Shown here in pieces: positions 9,642 through 18,978 of a stretch of 64,000 nt of DNA (within the stretch, counting starts at the first letter, position 1; each line of letters starts with the position of its first letter). This DNA comes from Pseudomonas baetica. GTDB lineage: Bacteria; Pseudomonadota; Gammaproteobacteria; Pseudomonadales; Pseudomonadaceae. The notes below the pieces were generated by a model. That model did no database searches. It had not been told where the DNA came from and worked only from the letters and a program-made list of their open reading frames with translations. The stretch is taken from the NCBI RefSeq assembly GCF_002813455.1, contig NZ_PHHE01000001.1, forward strand, positions 6,293,001 to 6,357,000, read 5' to 3'. A program made the position numbers and the translations under genes.

Positions 9642-10442
9642 TCAGCGTGTCTGCACGGGTGTTGCGTTGATTTTTACTCGCAACAATCTGTAGGGTTTTT
9701 CTCGTAAATCTTTGCCGCCATGAAATCCCGCTTGGCGATGAAGCTGGTTGGCAGTGAAATACAGGTAACCGTCGGCTCCCACAGAGAGTGTGTCCGGCCA
9801 CAGTATTCGTGGGTCATGAACGACCGTCTGCCAACTACCATCAGGCAGGCGCTTGCGAATACTGTTGTCTTGATAGTCGCCAGCGTAGATCGCACCTTCG
9901 CTGTCAGCCTCTAGCCCGTCCGAGGGCCCTTTTTCGCCTGAATCCTTAACTGCCTCGCAGAGCTGCTGCTCGGTCAGCCGAGAGTTGAAGGTCAAATAAT
10001 GAGAGTTCGCAACGCCGATGGAAGCATCAAGCCATTTGCCGTTGCTTCTGACGGTATTGCTCTCTCGGCGGATCGCCAGACGCTGTATTTCTGCCCACTG
10101 TCCAGCCGCCACCTGTATTCGGTGCCTCAAAGCTATTGCGCGCTCCGACAGGTCTGCCTGGTTTAACGCTAAATCGGGGTAAGGCACTGCCTTCCCTTCG
10201 CGTAATTCGCCGACAGTGAACGGTACATTGCCGCCCCAACGAGGGACGTTGACGAAAATGCGTCCCTTTTCACTGATGCTGACGCCCGTTGGCAGAGCGA
10301 CGCGAAATGCGAAGACCTGTTCAATCTTCCCCTGAGACTGGTCTTTTGGGAGAGCGGTTATAGCAGCAGCCTGTGCAGGCTGGCTGCTGAACGCGACTAT
10401 CAACGCCATGGATGCCCACGAAATTGATTGTTTAAAAGACAA
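9642..10442 (-). pseudogene. Yellow/major royal jelly (MRJP)-like exported protein, broken by internal deletion and inversion
   Basis: The start is probably the TTG at 10442, which follows AAGGAG and gives a signal peptide (MALIVAFSSQPAQA at its end). The N-terminal part (FAFRVALPTGVSISEKGRIF, then PFTVGELREGKAVPYPD) and C-terminal part (GEKGPSDGLEADSEGAIYAG, then RILWPDTLSVGADGYLYF) are MRJP beta-propeller sequence on the minus strand. Between them, about 9999-10130, the minus-strand reading is nonsense, but the plus strand reads SDGIALSADRQTLYFCPLS and SSRHLYSVPQ, which is the missing MRJP blade. It aligns with NGIALTKDNRYLYF in the paralogue at 21267. About 130 codons expected before this blade are absent. 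A 267-residue open frame survives by chance but cannot fold as the family does. Confidence 0.85.
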
Positions 10443-10614
10443 GATAGGTCTCCTTGGCCTACTTCCGGCGGGCCAATATTGAAGAGTGAGCTCAGGGTCT
10501 TTTCGAGGCCAAGGCATGCCAAGCTGACAATGAGATTTCGGTGGGCATACTGACGCCTTTATTGGGGCTTAAAAAGCCGGTGAATTCGCTAGCACTTTCA
10601 CTTGAATAGCGAAA

Positions 10615-11191
10615 ATGATGCGGCTGGACGACTTAAGATTATTCGCGTGTACCGTAAAGCTTGGGAGTTTTCCAACACGGTACGTGAGGCTGCCCTTTTG
10701 CCGGGACAAGTCAACGCCGCCATAAAACGCCTGGAGCACGAACCCGGTATCCGCTTGTTCGCCCGCTCTACCCTTAGCCTGCGCCTGACTGGAGAGGGGA
10801 TGACGTACCTCCCCAGCGCAATTACCGCATTGGAAGCGCTGGCTCAAGGGCAGGAAAGATTGCAGGGGCAAGGCAACGAATTATGGCTGTTTGGGCAGCA
10901 AAAGATTGCCATCAAGGGGCTATTGCTGAGTGACGGTGCGGATACCGTAAGGCTTTGGGCGATAGCAGGCGAAGGTATCGCCTACAAGTCCTGGCTTGAC
11001 GTCCGCGAGGATGTTCTTGGCGGTCGTCTGGAGAGCATCCTGGAGAATTGAGCCCGTCAAATTTTGTCTGTCCGCACCGCAAGCAATACTCGCCGGTATT
11101 ACGGCAATTGCACGAGATGCTGAGCCGCCATTTAGCGCCCTTCGCTGATGACATGTCTACAGCATTGGCGGACGGCCGCAAAAACCCTTAA
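10615..11191 (+). pseudogene. LysR-family regulator pseudogene
   Basis: From the ATG at 10615 the first frame reads MMRLDDLRLFACTVKLGSF. One base appears to be missing in the T run near 10672, after which the frame +1 continues NTVREAALLPGQVNAAIKRL. After about residue 95 roughly 115 codons are missing, and sequence resumes at GADTVRLWAIAGEGIAYKSW and continues past a second frame break as SPSNFVCPHRKQYSPVLRQL to a stop at 11191. The intact LysR protein at 23211-24113 aligns over the surviving parts (DLLPGQVAASIKRLE; WALEGEGIAYKSWLDV), which makes the missing parts clear. It cannot encode a working regulator. Confidence 0.85.
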
Positions 11192-11352
11192 TTCGACTGC
11201 GTGATCAGTTGCTTGTAATTGTGTTGCCCGGGTGTTGGATTCTTGAAAAGCGAGTTCTGAATTCGTTGATTGCTGACTACTGAGGTATGGGTTTGATGGG
11301 TAGATTTGGTTTTGCAGAACGTATGCAAACATCTACTCACGAGGGTAAAGAC

Positions 11353-11664
11353 ATGCTTTATATGGTTTTCAGCGGCACGATCAAAGAAGGCAAAACCGAA
11401 GAGTTTTACCGAGACGTCGCAGCGGTATCGCAAAAGCTCACCCTGCAGCACGACAAGGCAGTGGTCTACCAATGGCATCGGGACGAAGAGAATGCAAACC
11501 GCTTTTTCCTGAATGAGCAGTGGGAAAGCGTCGAGGATCTGCATGCCCATTTCGAGACGCTCTACAAAGCCTTCGGACCGGCTAAGCCGACTGAGCGTTT
11601 GCCGTCCAAAATTCTCGACTACCTTGACGAGGCCAGAGTAAATTTCTATCAGACAGTTGGCTGA
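11353..11664 (+). CDS. ABM (antibiotic biosynthesis monooxygenase-like) domain protein
   Basis: This is a 103-residue cytoplasmic protein of the dimeric alpha/beta barrel ABM type, reading MLYMVFSGTIKEGKTEEFYR at the start and FFLNEQWESVEDLHAHFET in the middle. The family includes quinol monooxygenases and many proteins of unknown function. The ATG at 11353 is preferred over in-frame upstream starts because the barrel strand begins there and GAGGG lies 8 bases before it. It is the only intact gene in this decayed stretch. A lipoprotein with the same fold at 25218 lies beside the intact LysR paralogue, so the two loci share gene types. Confidence 0.8.
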   Translation: MLYMVFSGTIKEGKTEEFYRDVAAVSQKLTLQHDKAVVYQWHRDEENANRFFLNEQWESVEDLHAHFETLYKAFGPAKPTERLPSKILDYLDEARVNFYQTVG

Positions 11665-11702
11665 TAGAAATTCGCTCCCTTGGGCAGGTTGCCCAAGGGA
11701 GC
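11641..11702. repeat. Two consecutive perfect inverted repeats at the end of the ABM gene
   Basis: Positions 11641-11652 and 11661-11672 are perfect 12-bp arms with an 8-base loop containing the gene end. Positions 11674-11686 and 11690-11702 are perfect 13-bp arms with a 3-base loop. There is no T run after the second hairpin, so it is not a standard terminator. Both strands encode N-F-Y-Q in the first arms, so the palindrome may mark a rearrangement joint. Confidence 0.7.
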
Positions 11703-11990
11703 TGTTGCTGGCCTCAATCGCTGAAATGGCGAAGGTGTCCGAAACGGGATTGGCATTGATGTTCCAGATTGACTCCAATGCATGCGACAGCGCGTCCAGC
11801 CCCGTAGACACCGTGACACTGCCCGGAACCGCCAGCGCCAACTGCGGGTCAACAACGGCTACCTTTGGCCTGGTGCATTCCAGATGCAGCGAGTATTTTT
11901 TGTGGCTGGCCGAATCCCGGATCGTCGGCCAAGACGTGACTTCGCTTCCGGTACCCGCCGTGGTCGGAGCAGCAATCGGTTTCTCCGGCT
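11700..11990 (-). pseudogene. Iron-containing alcohol dehydrogenase, central fragment
   Basis: The minus strand encodes about 95 residues of a group III (iron) alcohol dehydrogenase: PTTAGTGSEVTSWPTIRD, then KVAVVDPQLALAVPGSVTVS, then TGLDALSHALESIWNINANP. GTGSEVT and GLDALSHALE are family signatures around the NAD site and the first metal ligand. Both ends of the enzyme (about 380 residues when whole) are missing. The left end runs into a different frame, and the right end is fused to the ABC ATPase start at 12064. It resembles phosphonoacetaldehyde reductase-type members, but that assignment is weak. Confidence 0.8.
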
Positions 11991-12064
11991 GAAACCTTGA
12001 ACTCGATGCCACGCAATACCGGGTTATCCCCGTAACGCTTGGTCAGTTGGCTGATGTTGATCAT
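11985..12064 (-). pseudogene. ABC transporter ATP-binding protein, first 27 codons only
   Basis: Starting with the ATG at 12064 the minus strand reads MINISQLTKRYGDNPVLRGI, then EFKVSAGE, the canonical N-terminus of an ABC ATPase (amino-acid uptake type). The Walker A motif should follow immediately, but the sequence switches to the iron alcohol dehydrogenase fragment. No ATP-binding motif remains. Confidence 0.75.
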
Positions 12065-12105
12065 TTCAGCCTCCGCGCATCGATGTCTCGATACGGGTGG
12101 GCAAA

Positions 12106-12330
12106 TCGGCGAAGGTGTTGGCCGATCTTGAGAATTACGGGACGGATATCGCGATACAGGTCCGGCGACCCGATGGGCGTATTGATACGCTGATCGTCGA
12201 TCCCCGCCTGCATTGGGTAGACGCACCTTCCTTGATCGTGACGGAATGCTCTGGTTGCCAGCAGCGCAGATGGATCGGGTCAGTTTGTTCAATGACGGTA
12301 CTTCGCGCTCCCCACGCGTTGAGCCTGACT
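12106..12330 (+). pseudogene. Yellow/MRJP-like gene, C-terminal fragment
   Basis: The plus strand reads VRRPDGRIDTLIVDPRLHWV, then DAPSL. A +1 frame change at about 12235 follows, and it continues DGMLWLPAAQMDRVSLFNDG. The lipoprotein paralogue at 20076 has VRRPDGRVDTLITDARLHWV and DGTLWLPAAQMDRVSLFNEG, so this is the end of a close relative of that gene. The rest of the gene is not present in the window. Beyond 12330 the similarity stops and no recognisable sequence lies before the VOC gene at 12510. Confidence 0.85.
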
Positions 12331-12509
12331 GCAAAGCCCTCGCCTCGTTGACAAAGGATGGGGGCTGTTTCATGTGACCGATACAAATTATCAATTGATA
12401 ACTTGTTGTCCGGTTTTATTTATCGAGTGATAATTAATTGCCGGTCAATGCAGCCAAAAGGATGCGCTGGCGCTTCAACTCACCGCATCAATTAATGCCA
12501 GGAGAAACC

Positions 12510-12980
12510 ATGGGAGTGCTACAGCTCGACCATTTCACCATCCGCACCGAACAGTGGGCTGAAACCGCCGAGTTCTTCGAACACGTCATCGGCCTGACGC
12601 CAGGGCCGCGACCGGGGTTTCGTTTTCCCGGATGCTGGATGTACGCCGCTGGCCACCCGTTACTGCACATTGCCAGCGTTCAAGGCGATCCGGATGAACT
12701 CAAGGGATACCTCGGCGACAAGCCGGGCGGCTATGGCTCGGGTTCGCTCGACCACGTGTCGCTGCGTTGCGAAGGGCTGGAGCAGGTCCAGGCGCGGTTG
12801 CAATCGATGGGGATCGCGTTTCGTGAGCGCGTCATCCCTCAGATTGCTGAGCACCAACTGTTTCTCGAGGATCCTAACGGCATCACCATCGAGATGATTT
12901 TCGACTATGTGCCGGGTAGCCGCATCGTGGGTCAGGCCATGCCGCACCTTGCTGTCGGTCCGTCTGAGGAAGACCTGTGA
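12510..12980 (+). CDS. VOC-superfamily protein (glyoxalase/dioxygenase fold)
   Basis: A 156-residue vicinal oxygen chelate protein. It begins LQLDHFTIRTEQWAETAEFF and has the second half SGSLDHVSLRCEGLEQVQ, then EHQLFLEDPNGITIEMIFDY. Metal ligands of the family are visible as H in LDHF, H in LDHVSL and E in TIEMIFD. The ATG at 12510 has AGGAGA eight bases upstream; a longer in-frame start at 12438 lacks this. Members act as glyoxalases, isomerases or extradiol dioxygenases, and the substrate is not evident. It starts a tight plus-strand series with the genes at 12980, 13967 and 14459. Confidence 0.85.
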   Translation: MGVLQLDHFTIRTEQWAETAEFFEHVIGLTPGPRPGFRFPGCWMYAAGHPLLHIASVQGDPDELKGYLGDKPGGYGSGSLDHVSLRCEGLEQVQARLQSMGIAFRERVIPQIAEHQLFLEDPNGITIEMIFDYVPGSRIVGQAMPHLAVGPSEEDL

Positions 12981-13885
12981 TGGCAGGTTTCAATCGCAGA
13001 CAGTTTATTCACGCCTTGGGTGGCACGGCACTGTTGGCGCCTGTGCTGGCCCGCGGCAACATCTTCAAGGGGAACCAGACCATGGTACGACTCGGTGTCA
13101 CCGACCTTTCCTTTCATCGCGCCACTGCGGCCGTCATTGTGCAAGTGTTGCAGCGCATGGGGTTTGCCGTAGAGCGTTCTTACGCACTACACGAAGCCAA
13201 CTTCGAGCAACTGCGTGCAGGGTCGATCGACATGATTGCCTCGGCCTGGATTCCCTCCAGTCATGGGCTGTACAAGGCACGTGTCGAAGAGCAGGTTGCG
13301 ACACGTGAACTGGGGCTGCATTACGAGCCGTATGCGCTTTGGGGCGTGCCTGACTATATCCCGGAGTCCGAGGTAGGTTCGGTCGAGGACCTGCTGAAGC
13401 CGCAGGTGTTAGCGCGCATGCACCCCCTGATCCAAGGCATCGGTCCGGGTGCCGGGATCACGCGTTTTTCCCTGCGCATGATGGACGATTACGGCCTTAC
13501 GTCGGCAGGCTACCACTTTCGTACCGGCACTCAGGAAGAGTGTGTGGAAGCTTTTGAAAGTCTGGTGCAGACGGGGCGCTGGGGAGTGGTTCCGCTCTGG
13601 CATCCACAGTTTTTACATTTCCGTCATCTCATACGCGACCTCAAGGATCCCAAGGGGTTGCTGGGCAGCGTCGACCGCGCAGTATTGTTGGCGCGAGCCG
13701 ATCGCCTCGGGCATTTGAGCGCTGCGCAGATTCAGGTACTGGACAACATTCGCCTGAGCAATGCCATCGTTGCCGAACTTGATTACGCCATCAACCGCGA
13801 GGGCAGAAGTGCTGACCAGGCAGCTATCCGCTGGTTGGATAAAAACCCGCAAATGCTTGCCTCCTGGCTCACCCCACTTGGCTGA
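12980..13885 (+). CDS. Substrate-binding protein of glycine betaine/OpuAC type
   Basis: A 301-residue periplasmic-binding-protein fold related to ProX/OpuAC (VRLGVTDLSFHRATAAVIVQ, then SIDMIASAWIPSSHGLYK). The N-terminus FNRRQFIHALGGTALLAPVL looks like a Tat-type signal with a twin arginine. The ATG overlaps the TGA of the VOC gene by one base, indicating translational coupling. No permease or ATPase gene lies nearby, so the protein may serve a distant transporter or act as a solute sensor or binding enzyme. Its partners are VOC, RidA and MFS genes, suggesting uptake and breakdown of one compound, which is an inference. Confidence 0.85.
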   Translation: MAGFNRRQFIHALGGTALLAPVLARGNIFKGNQTMVRLGVTDLSFHRATAAVIVQVLQRMGFAVERSYALHEANFEQLRAGSIDMIASAWIPSSHGLYKARVEEQVATRELGLHYEPYALWGVPDYIPESEVGSVEDLLKPQVLARMHPLIQGIGPGAGITRFSLRMMDDYGLTSAGYHFRTGTQEECVEAFESLVQTGRWGVVPLWHPQFLHFRHLIRDLKDPKGLLGSVDRAVLLARADRLGHLSAAQIQVLDNIRLSNAIVAELDYAINREGRSADQAAIRWLDKNPQMLASWLTPLG

Positions 13886-13966
13886 GTAACCACAGATTTT
13901 TCCTCGGTATAGCGTCCAGGCGCGCCGTCGGTGTGCCTGACAATAAAAACAACACAGGACCTCACA

Positions 13967-14443
13967 ATGAATATTCTCAATACTCCCGAGTTACGCCTGC
14001 AGGCAGCCGGTTTGCACTTGCCACGTCCCGCACCAGCACTGGGCAACTATGTACCTTGGAGCATTGTGGGCAACACGCTGATGACGTCAGGGCAGTTCCC
14101 CTGGATCGATGGTCAACTTCAGTACCGTGGACGCTTGGGCCGCGATCTCGATTTGGAGCAAGGGTATGCGGCCTGCCGCCTGGCAGCGTTGAATGCAATA
14201 GCTCAACTCAAGGATGCAGTAGGTGAGCTGAGCCGGATCCGCCAGATCTACAGGCTTGAAGGCGTGCTCAATGTCGCTGAGGATTTTTACGACCATCCCA
14301 AGGCCCTCGACGGCGCTTCGGACATTTTGGTCGAGATATTCGCTGAGCGCGCCCGGCACACACGGATGATTTGGACCAACCCGGTGATGCCCATGGACGG
14401 CTTCTGTCTGGTCTACCTGTTTGCCGAAATAGACCACCAGTGA
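13967..14443 (+). CDS. RidA-family protein (YjgF/YER057c/UK114)
   Basis: A 158-residue protein with the RidA fold. It has NYVPWSIVGNTLMTSGQFPW near the start, LNAIAQLKDAVGELSRIRQI in the middle, and the terminal NPVMPMDGFCLVYLFAEI strand. Canonical RidA hydrolyses reactive 2-aminoacrylate or other enamines and imines. The usual catalytic arginine is not obvious here (the segment is HTRMIWTNPVMPMDG), so this is probably one of the divergent subfamilies. The ATG at 13967 starts about seven bases after AGGAC. It is part of the same apparent operon as the SBP and the MFS gene. Confidence 0.85.
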   Translation: MNILNTPELRLQAAGLHLPRPAPALGNYVPWSIVGNTLMTSGQFPWIDGQLQYRGRLGRDLDLEQGYAACRLAALNAIAQLKDAVGELSRIRQIYRLEGVLNVAEDFYDHPKALDGASDILVEIFAERARHTRMIWTNPVMPMDGFCLVYLFAEIDHQ

Positions 14444-14458
14444 ACAGGAGCCAAAACC

Positions 14459-15724
14459 ATGATTCAGGCCAATAAACTGTTCTTCGCCAGTTGCTTGTCG
14501 CTGCTGGTGACTTCAATGATTTTTTCCATCCGCGCGGACGTATTGCAATCGATCAGTGCCGACTATCTCTTGTCCAACGCGATGATCGGCTTAACGATTT
14601 CATCAGTGTTTTGGGGCTTTACATTGGGTATTATTTCCTGCGCCTTGATTGTTGATTGGGTCGGCATGAAGTGCCTGCACATTGTGTCTGGGTTGGGTTA
14701 CCTGCTGGGGATTACGTTGATTCTGTTGGCACCGGCCAATAGCAGCGGCCAGCCCATTGACGATGTGTTTGCAGCCACGGGCACCACGGTGCTGTATCTT
14801 GGATTTCTGCTCACCGGTATTGCCCAGGGCATTGTGGAGGGCGTGACCAATCCTCTGGTTGCTACGCTGTTCAAGCGTGACAAACGGCGCATGCTCACTA
14901 GGCTGCATGCCTGGTGGCCAATGGGTCTGATCGTGGGTGGCTTGATTGCCTGGGGCCTGGGACAACTGGGTCTGTCCTGGCAAGTCAAGTTGGCGGTGGT
15001 AGCCTTGCCCACCCTCGGTTATCTGATGCTGGTCATTGCACTCCAGTACCCCAGCACCGAACGAGTAGACGCAAGGATATCCAGCGGCGTCATGTTCGCC
15101 CAGCTCAAGCGCCCTTTGTTCATCGTGCTGATGTTGCTCATGTGGTTGACAGCGGCCACCGAGCTGGCCCCTGATCAATGGTTCGCAAAAATCATGGTCG
15201 ACCTGCTACCCCAATTGGGCAGCAATAGCATCCTGCTCTTGGTGTACACCGCAGGCTTGATGTTCATTCTCAGGCATTACGCGTCGGGCTGGATCTTCGC
15301 GCGCTACTCGCCTTTTGCGGTGCTGACCTCAAGTGCGGTACTGACACTGGTAGGCTTGCTTGGCCTGGGTTTGTCCGGACAAAGTGCTCTACAGGGAGGC
15401 TTGACGGGCGCCGTAGCGCTCTTCTGCGTAACGGCATTCGGCGTTGGCAAGACCTTCTTTTGGCCGACTATGCTCGCGATCACAAGTGAGTTGCTGCCCA
15501 AGGGCGGAGCGCTCTTGATCAACTTGATGGGCGGCGCAGGCATGCTGTCGGTGATGGTCGCCGTGCCGGCAATCGGTTCGTTGATGGATCAATACGACAC
15601 CGCCAGCGCGTTGTTGGTGGTCGCCTTATTGCCGAGCGTGCTGGTCATCGCCTTTGCCAGCCTGTGGCTCTACTCACGCAAACGCGGTGGGTACCGTCCG
15701 AATGTGCTGGAGGCACCACACTGA
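14459..15724 (+). CDS. MFS transporter
   Basis: A 421-residue inner-membrane protein with about 12 hydrophobic segments. It opens with NKLFFASCLSLLVTSMIFSI and shows the MFS arrangement of two six-helix halves around a central loop near residues 195-215. The ATG is 15 bases after the ridA stop. It probably transports the compound handled by the VOC, SBP and RidA proteins, with direction of transport unknown. It converges with the TetR gene, whose stop lies 13 bases further on, so little room exists for a terminator. Confidence 0.88.
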   Translation: MIQANKLFFASCLSLLVTSMIFSIRADVLQSISADYLLSNAMIGLTISSVFWGFTLGIISCALIVDWVGMKCLHIVSGLGYLLGITLILLAPANSSGQPIDDVFAATGTTVLYLGFLLTGIAQGIVEGVTNPLVATLFKRDKRRMLTRLHAWWPMGLIVGGLIAWGLGQLGLSWQVKLAVVALPTLGYLMLVIALQYPSTERVDARISSGVMFAQLKRPLFIVLMLLMWLTAATELAPDQWFAKIMVDLLPQLGSNSILLLVYTAGLMFILRHYASGWIFARYSPFAVLTSSAVLTLVGLLGLGLSGQSALQGGLTGAVALFCVTAFGVGKTFFWPTMLAITSELLPKGGALLINLMGGAGMLSVMVAVPAIGSLMDQYDTASALLVVALLPSVLVIAFASLWLYSRKRGGYRPNVLEAPH

Positions 15725-15737
15725 TGGCAATTGCAGC

Positions 15738-16403
15738 CTAAGGCGTCGGTGCCGGATGGCAATGCAGGGCGCCGTCCAGGAAGCTATTGACTCGATGGGT
15801 GATCAGATCGGTCAGATTTTCCGGGACGGGCATCTGGTAAACCCACTTACGTACCCCCAAGTAAAAGAAGCTGCTGTGGAAGCCCCACAGCACTTCGATA
15901 TCGAGGGCCAGCTCGTGCTCGGTCGGCGCGTCGGTGAGTTGCCTCTGGTGACGCAGCTCTTCAATGATCACCAGGAAGATATTCTCATGCAGGCGCTTAA
16001 GGTAACGCTGGTTCAGAGCGGGGTCCTGCAGGCCTGCATACAGGAAGATTCGCACCCACTCATTGTTCAGTATCGTGCGGGTATAGCTGATGAAATACTC
16101 AATCAACCGCTTTCTCAAAGGGCATGTGCGATCTTTGAGATGAAGCTCCAAATCAGGATCCCAGCGGTTCATGAACACTTGCTGGTAAACCTGTTCGATT
16201 AACAGCTGTTTGCTGGGGAAGTAGCGGTAAAGCAGGGGCTGAGTCACTTGCAAACCCTTGGCCAGTTCCCTTGTGGTCAGGGCAAAGCCTTTCTGGGCAA
16301 ACAAGGAGATGGCCCGGTCGACCATCTGCTGTTGACGGTCCACCGCTGTGAGGTTCTTGCGACCAGCAGTAGACACTTTTTCGGTGTCGCTGATTTTTGC
16401 CAT
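15738..16403 (-). CDS. TetR-family transcriptional regulator
   Basis: A 221-residue regulator. Its helix-turn-helix is AISLFAQKGFALTTRELAKG, then LQVTQPLLYRYFPSKQLLIE, matching the TetR N-terminal domain, followed by a helical ligand domain. The ATG at 16403 is chosen; an in-frame TTG at 16418 is also possible. It faces the VOC-SBP-RidA-MFS cluster tail to tail and is the only regulator beside it, so control of that cluster is plausible but the promoter at 12.4 kb is far away. Confidence 0.88.
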   Translation of the reverse strand: MAKISDTEKVSTAGRKNLTAVDRQQQMVDRAISLFAQKGFALTTRELAKGLQVTQPLLYRYFPSKQLLIEQVYQQVFMNRWDPDLELHLKDRTCPLRKRLIEYFISYTRTILNNEWVRIFLYAGLQDPALNQRYLKRLHENIFLVIIEELRHQRQLTDAPTEHELALDIEVLWGFHSSFFYLGVRKWVYQMPVPENLTDLITHRVNSFLDGALHCHPAPTP

Positions 16404-17024
16404 TGTTGACCTATGCAATAAAGGGTGCGCAATTCCATAGAATAATCATACCCGTTAGCGCGAGCACAATGGTGCTGCAGTGCGACAGTCGTTCAGGGAT
16501 ATCGTAGTGAACGGGGCAAAGGCGAGAGGTAGCATGACCAGTGCGGCACCGACGAGTATTGCGCGTTGCCGCGTGGTTCGGGTGCTGCCCTTATTGCAGG
16601 AAAAAGCCAGACTGATTAGCGAAAGCGTTGTCAGTATCAGGTGAGCGTTAATTTATATCTTGAGTCGATGGGTTGGCAGCTGATCAGGTCATTACCCACA
16701 GTCTTGACTTCTGCAAAAGCACCTTCTTGTATTTCACTCCCTCAATGGCCTTCCTACCGCTCGTGCTGCTGGAGGCAGGATTCGCCAAAGTGACGAGCGG
16801 TCGACCCTGGGCCGCACGTTGGCCGGTGTCTATGACACGGCTCTCAAGACGTCAGCAAGTATGGCCAAAACCCTCAAGGCCGAGCAGCGTGGCGGGACGA
16901 ATGCTGGAAAGCCGACGATATGCAGACATGTTATCGCGGCAGCAAACTTGACGATAATCAGGTATGGCAGTCTCTACACTCGTATGGGTGTAGAGATTGC
17001 CATCCGACAAGAGTGGGTCTAAAG
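16404..17024. other. 620-bp stretch without a supported gene
   Basis: No gene can be supported here. On the minus strand about 16473-16650 reads as a short hydrophobic series (HLILTTLSLISLAFSCN, then LVGAALVMLPLAFAPFTTI) that looks like a remnant of a membrane protein without start or proper end. The rest up to the IS element shows nothing recognisable. Confidence 0.4.
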
Positions 17025-17088
17025 TGTAGTGGTCTAATGAAACCGGACACCCATTTAGGCGAGAATGCTCGCCAGATAGAGGTGTCTG

Positions 17089-18251
<1,163 letters not shown>

Positions 18252-18585
18252 CCACTACAGTCCAACGGCCATGTCGAGGTGCTGCGTTCATCTATTTGTC
18301 TCTCAGAAGAGCGGTGGGCAGCGGATATGAAGGGACCTGAGTTGGCGCTCATGTTGAACAGTCCCGCTAGACGCAAAAACCCGCTGGTGGCATTAACAGT
18401 TTCATTGAAATCGATAAACTGAGAAGAGTTTGAGCTTTATGAGAGTTTCATTCGGTTGAGTCTAGTGACCACAAGCACAGGATTTTCATGATTTCGAAGA
18501 AAGTGTTTGCGGGTCTATCGATGAACGAGCCCCATGAAAGACAGGACACCGTTTCCCCCTTACGATAAGGGATAGGCAAACGGTT

Positions 18586-18978
18586 ATGTTTATGACTAAT
18601 AGCAACGATAAGAGTGGTGAGCTTTTGGGCCAGGAGCGGCGGCGCCGCTGGAGCCCAGAGCAAAAGCTGGCCATGGTTCGAGAGAGCCTTGAACCAGGAC
18701 AAAGCGTTTCGGTCGTGGCTCGGCGCAACGGCATCAATGCCAACCAGTTGTTCCTGTGGCGCAAGCTGTACCAGGACGGCAGTCTATCGGCGGTCAGTGC
18801 TGGCGAAGCCGTGGTGCCGGCCTCCGAGCTGAGCGATGCGCTCAAGCAGATCCGTGAACTGCAACGGATGCTGGGCAAGAAAACGATGGAAGCGGAAATC
18901 CTAAAAGAAGCCGTGGAGATCGCCCGGTCGCGAAAATGGATTGCGCACTCACCCTTGTTGCCGGGGGACGACCAGTGA
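18586..18978 (+). CDS. IS2-like transposase OrfA (copy A)
   Basis: A 130-residue protein with a helix-turn-helix ([20 protein letters not shown], then [20 protein letters not shown]) and a C-terminal coiled coil ([20 protein letters not shown]). It binds the terminal repeats. An ATG six bases further on (18592) is an equal start candidate. It overlaps orfB by 43 bases. Confidence 0.9.
   Translation: MFMTNSNDKSGELLGQERRRRWSPEQKLAMVRESLEPGQSVSVVARRNGINANQLFLWRKLYQDGSLSAVSAGEAVVPASELSDALKQIRELQRMLGKKTMEAEILKEAVEIARSRKWIAHSPLLPGDDQ

Noticed and set aside
14459..15724. MFS gene as the permease of the neighbouring OpuAC-like binding protein
   Set aside because: OpuAC-type proteins work with ABC permeases; MFS proteins do not use them in known systems, so a direct complex is not claimed.
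16673..16951. 92-codon frame before the first IS
   Set aside because: No start signal or motif; the composition does not look like Pseudomonas coding sequence.
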